A stretch of DNA of 13,945 nucleotides from contig DASVSC010000077.1 in NCBI GenBank assembly GCA_036388295.1, positions 1 to 13,945 on the forward strand, given 5' to 3'. The translations under genes and the position numbers were made by a program. The notes under the pieces are model-generated. The model did no database searches, was not told the DNA's origin, and saw nothing but the letters and a program-made list of their open reading frames with translations. The stretch comes from RYN-431 sp036388295 (GTDB taxonomy: Bacteria; Planctomycetota; Phycisphaerae; Tepidisphaerales; Tepidisphaeraceae). How positions within the stretch are numbered: position 1 is the stretch's first letter; each line of letters begins with the position of its first letter. Shown piece by piece: positions 13,845 to 13,945 of this stretch.

Positions 13845-13939
13845 CGTTGATCGGTTGATGCGTTGATCGGTTGATCAGTGGCTACTTTCGATCGTCACGC
13901 CGCCACTGATCAGCTGTTCAACCCATCAACCGATCAACC
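13845..13939. repeat. Inverted repeat with tandem 15-mers in the arm
   Basis: Arms 13845-13882 and 13902-13939 (38 bases each) match as reverse complements at 33 of 38 positions, with a 19-base spacer. The left arm contains CGTTGATCGGTTGAT twice (13845-13859 and 13861-13875). It starts just after the coiled-coil gene's stop and could act as its terminator. The arm design, short tandem units inside an inverted repeat, is the same as at 2147-2254. Confidence 0.85.
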
Positions 13940-13945
13940 GAAAGG

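Noticed and set aside
13845..13939. CRISPR-like array
   Set aside because: The units are directly adjacent or inverted, without regularly sized unique spacers, and no cas genes are in the window.
1..13945. Defence island, prophage, secondary-metabolite or toxin-antitoxin system
   Set aside because: No gene with such domains was found; the coding content is repair, envelope lipoproteins, transport, menaquinone, glycolysis and translation.

Overview
The window is GC-rich bacterial chromosome that most resembles a planctomycete of the Phycisphaerae type. The pointers are the futalosine-pathway menaquinone gene mqnA, LpoB-like and COG3014-like lipoproteins in one operon, several other small lipoproteins of no familiar family, and many intergenic palindromic repeats. 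This is inferred from gene content; there is no rRNA or marker phylogeny in the window. Most genes are on the minus strand and read right to left.

Layout, left to right. (1) 1-3424, minus: a five-gene cluster that starts with two LpoB-like lipoproteins, continues with a COG3014-type TPR lipoprotein and a small membrane-anchored protein, and ends with mutY, which runs off the left edge. Gaps are short and there is one GTGA overlap, so it looks like an operon. The first three genes look like a periplasmic (peptidoglycan synthase activator-like) module. (2) 3622-5523, minus: a ClC chloride transporter or channel with two CBS domains, bracketed by two copies of one palindromic repeat. (3) 5668-6462, plus: mqnA (chorismate dehydratase). 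(4) 6624-8794, minus: pyruvate kinase, translationally coupled to a small lipoprotein. (5) 8965-10782, minus: aspartyl-tRNA synthetase. (6) 10783-11561: a 779-base stretch without a convincing gene, holding a long imperfect inverted repeat, a tandem 12-mer and a possible terminator. (7) 11562-12659, minus: a lipoprotein glycosidase-like TIM barrel (GH113-like). (8) 12962-13840, plus: a membrane-anchored coiled-coil protein with a C-terminal beta domain, divergent from the glycosidase. A last inverted repeat ends the window.

I found no phage, transposase, CRISPR, toxin-antitoxin or defence system. The window is largely housekeeping genes. Its unusual content is (a) the repeats, in several families that share one architecture, including one that supplies most of a lipoprotein signal peptide and its start codon, and (b) residue-level signs of altered function: a channel-like valine at the proton-glutamate site of the ClC protein, a potassium-independent signature in pyruvate kinase, and a mixed tRNA-discrimination signature in AspRS.
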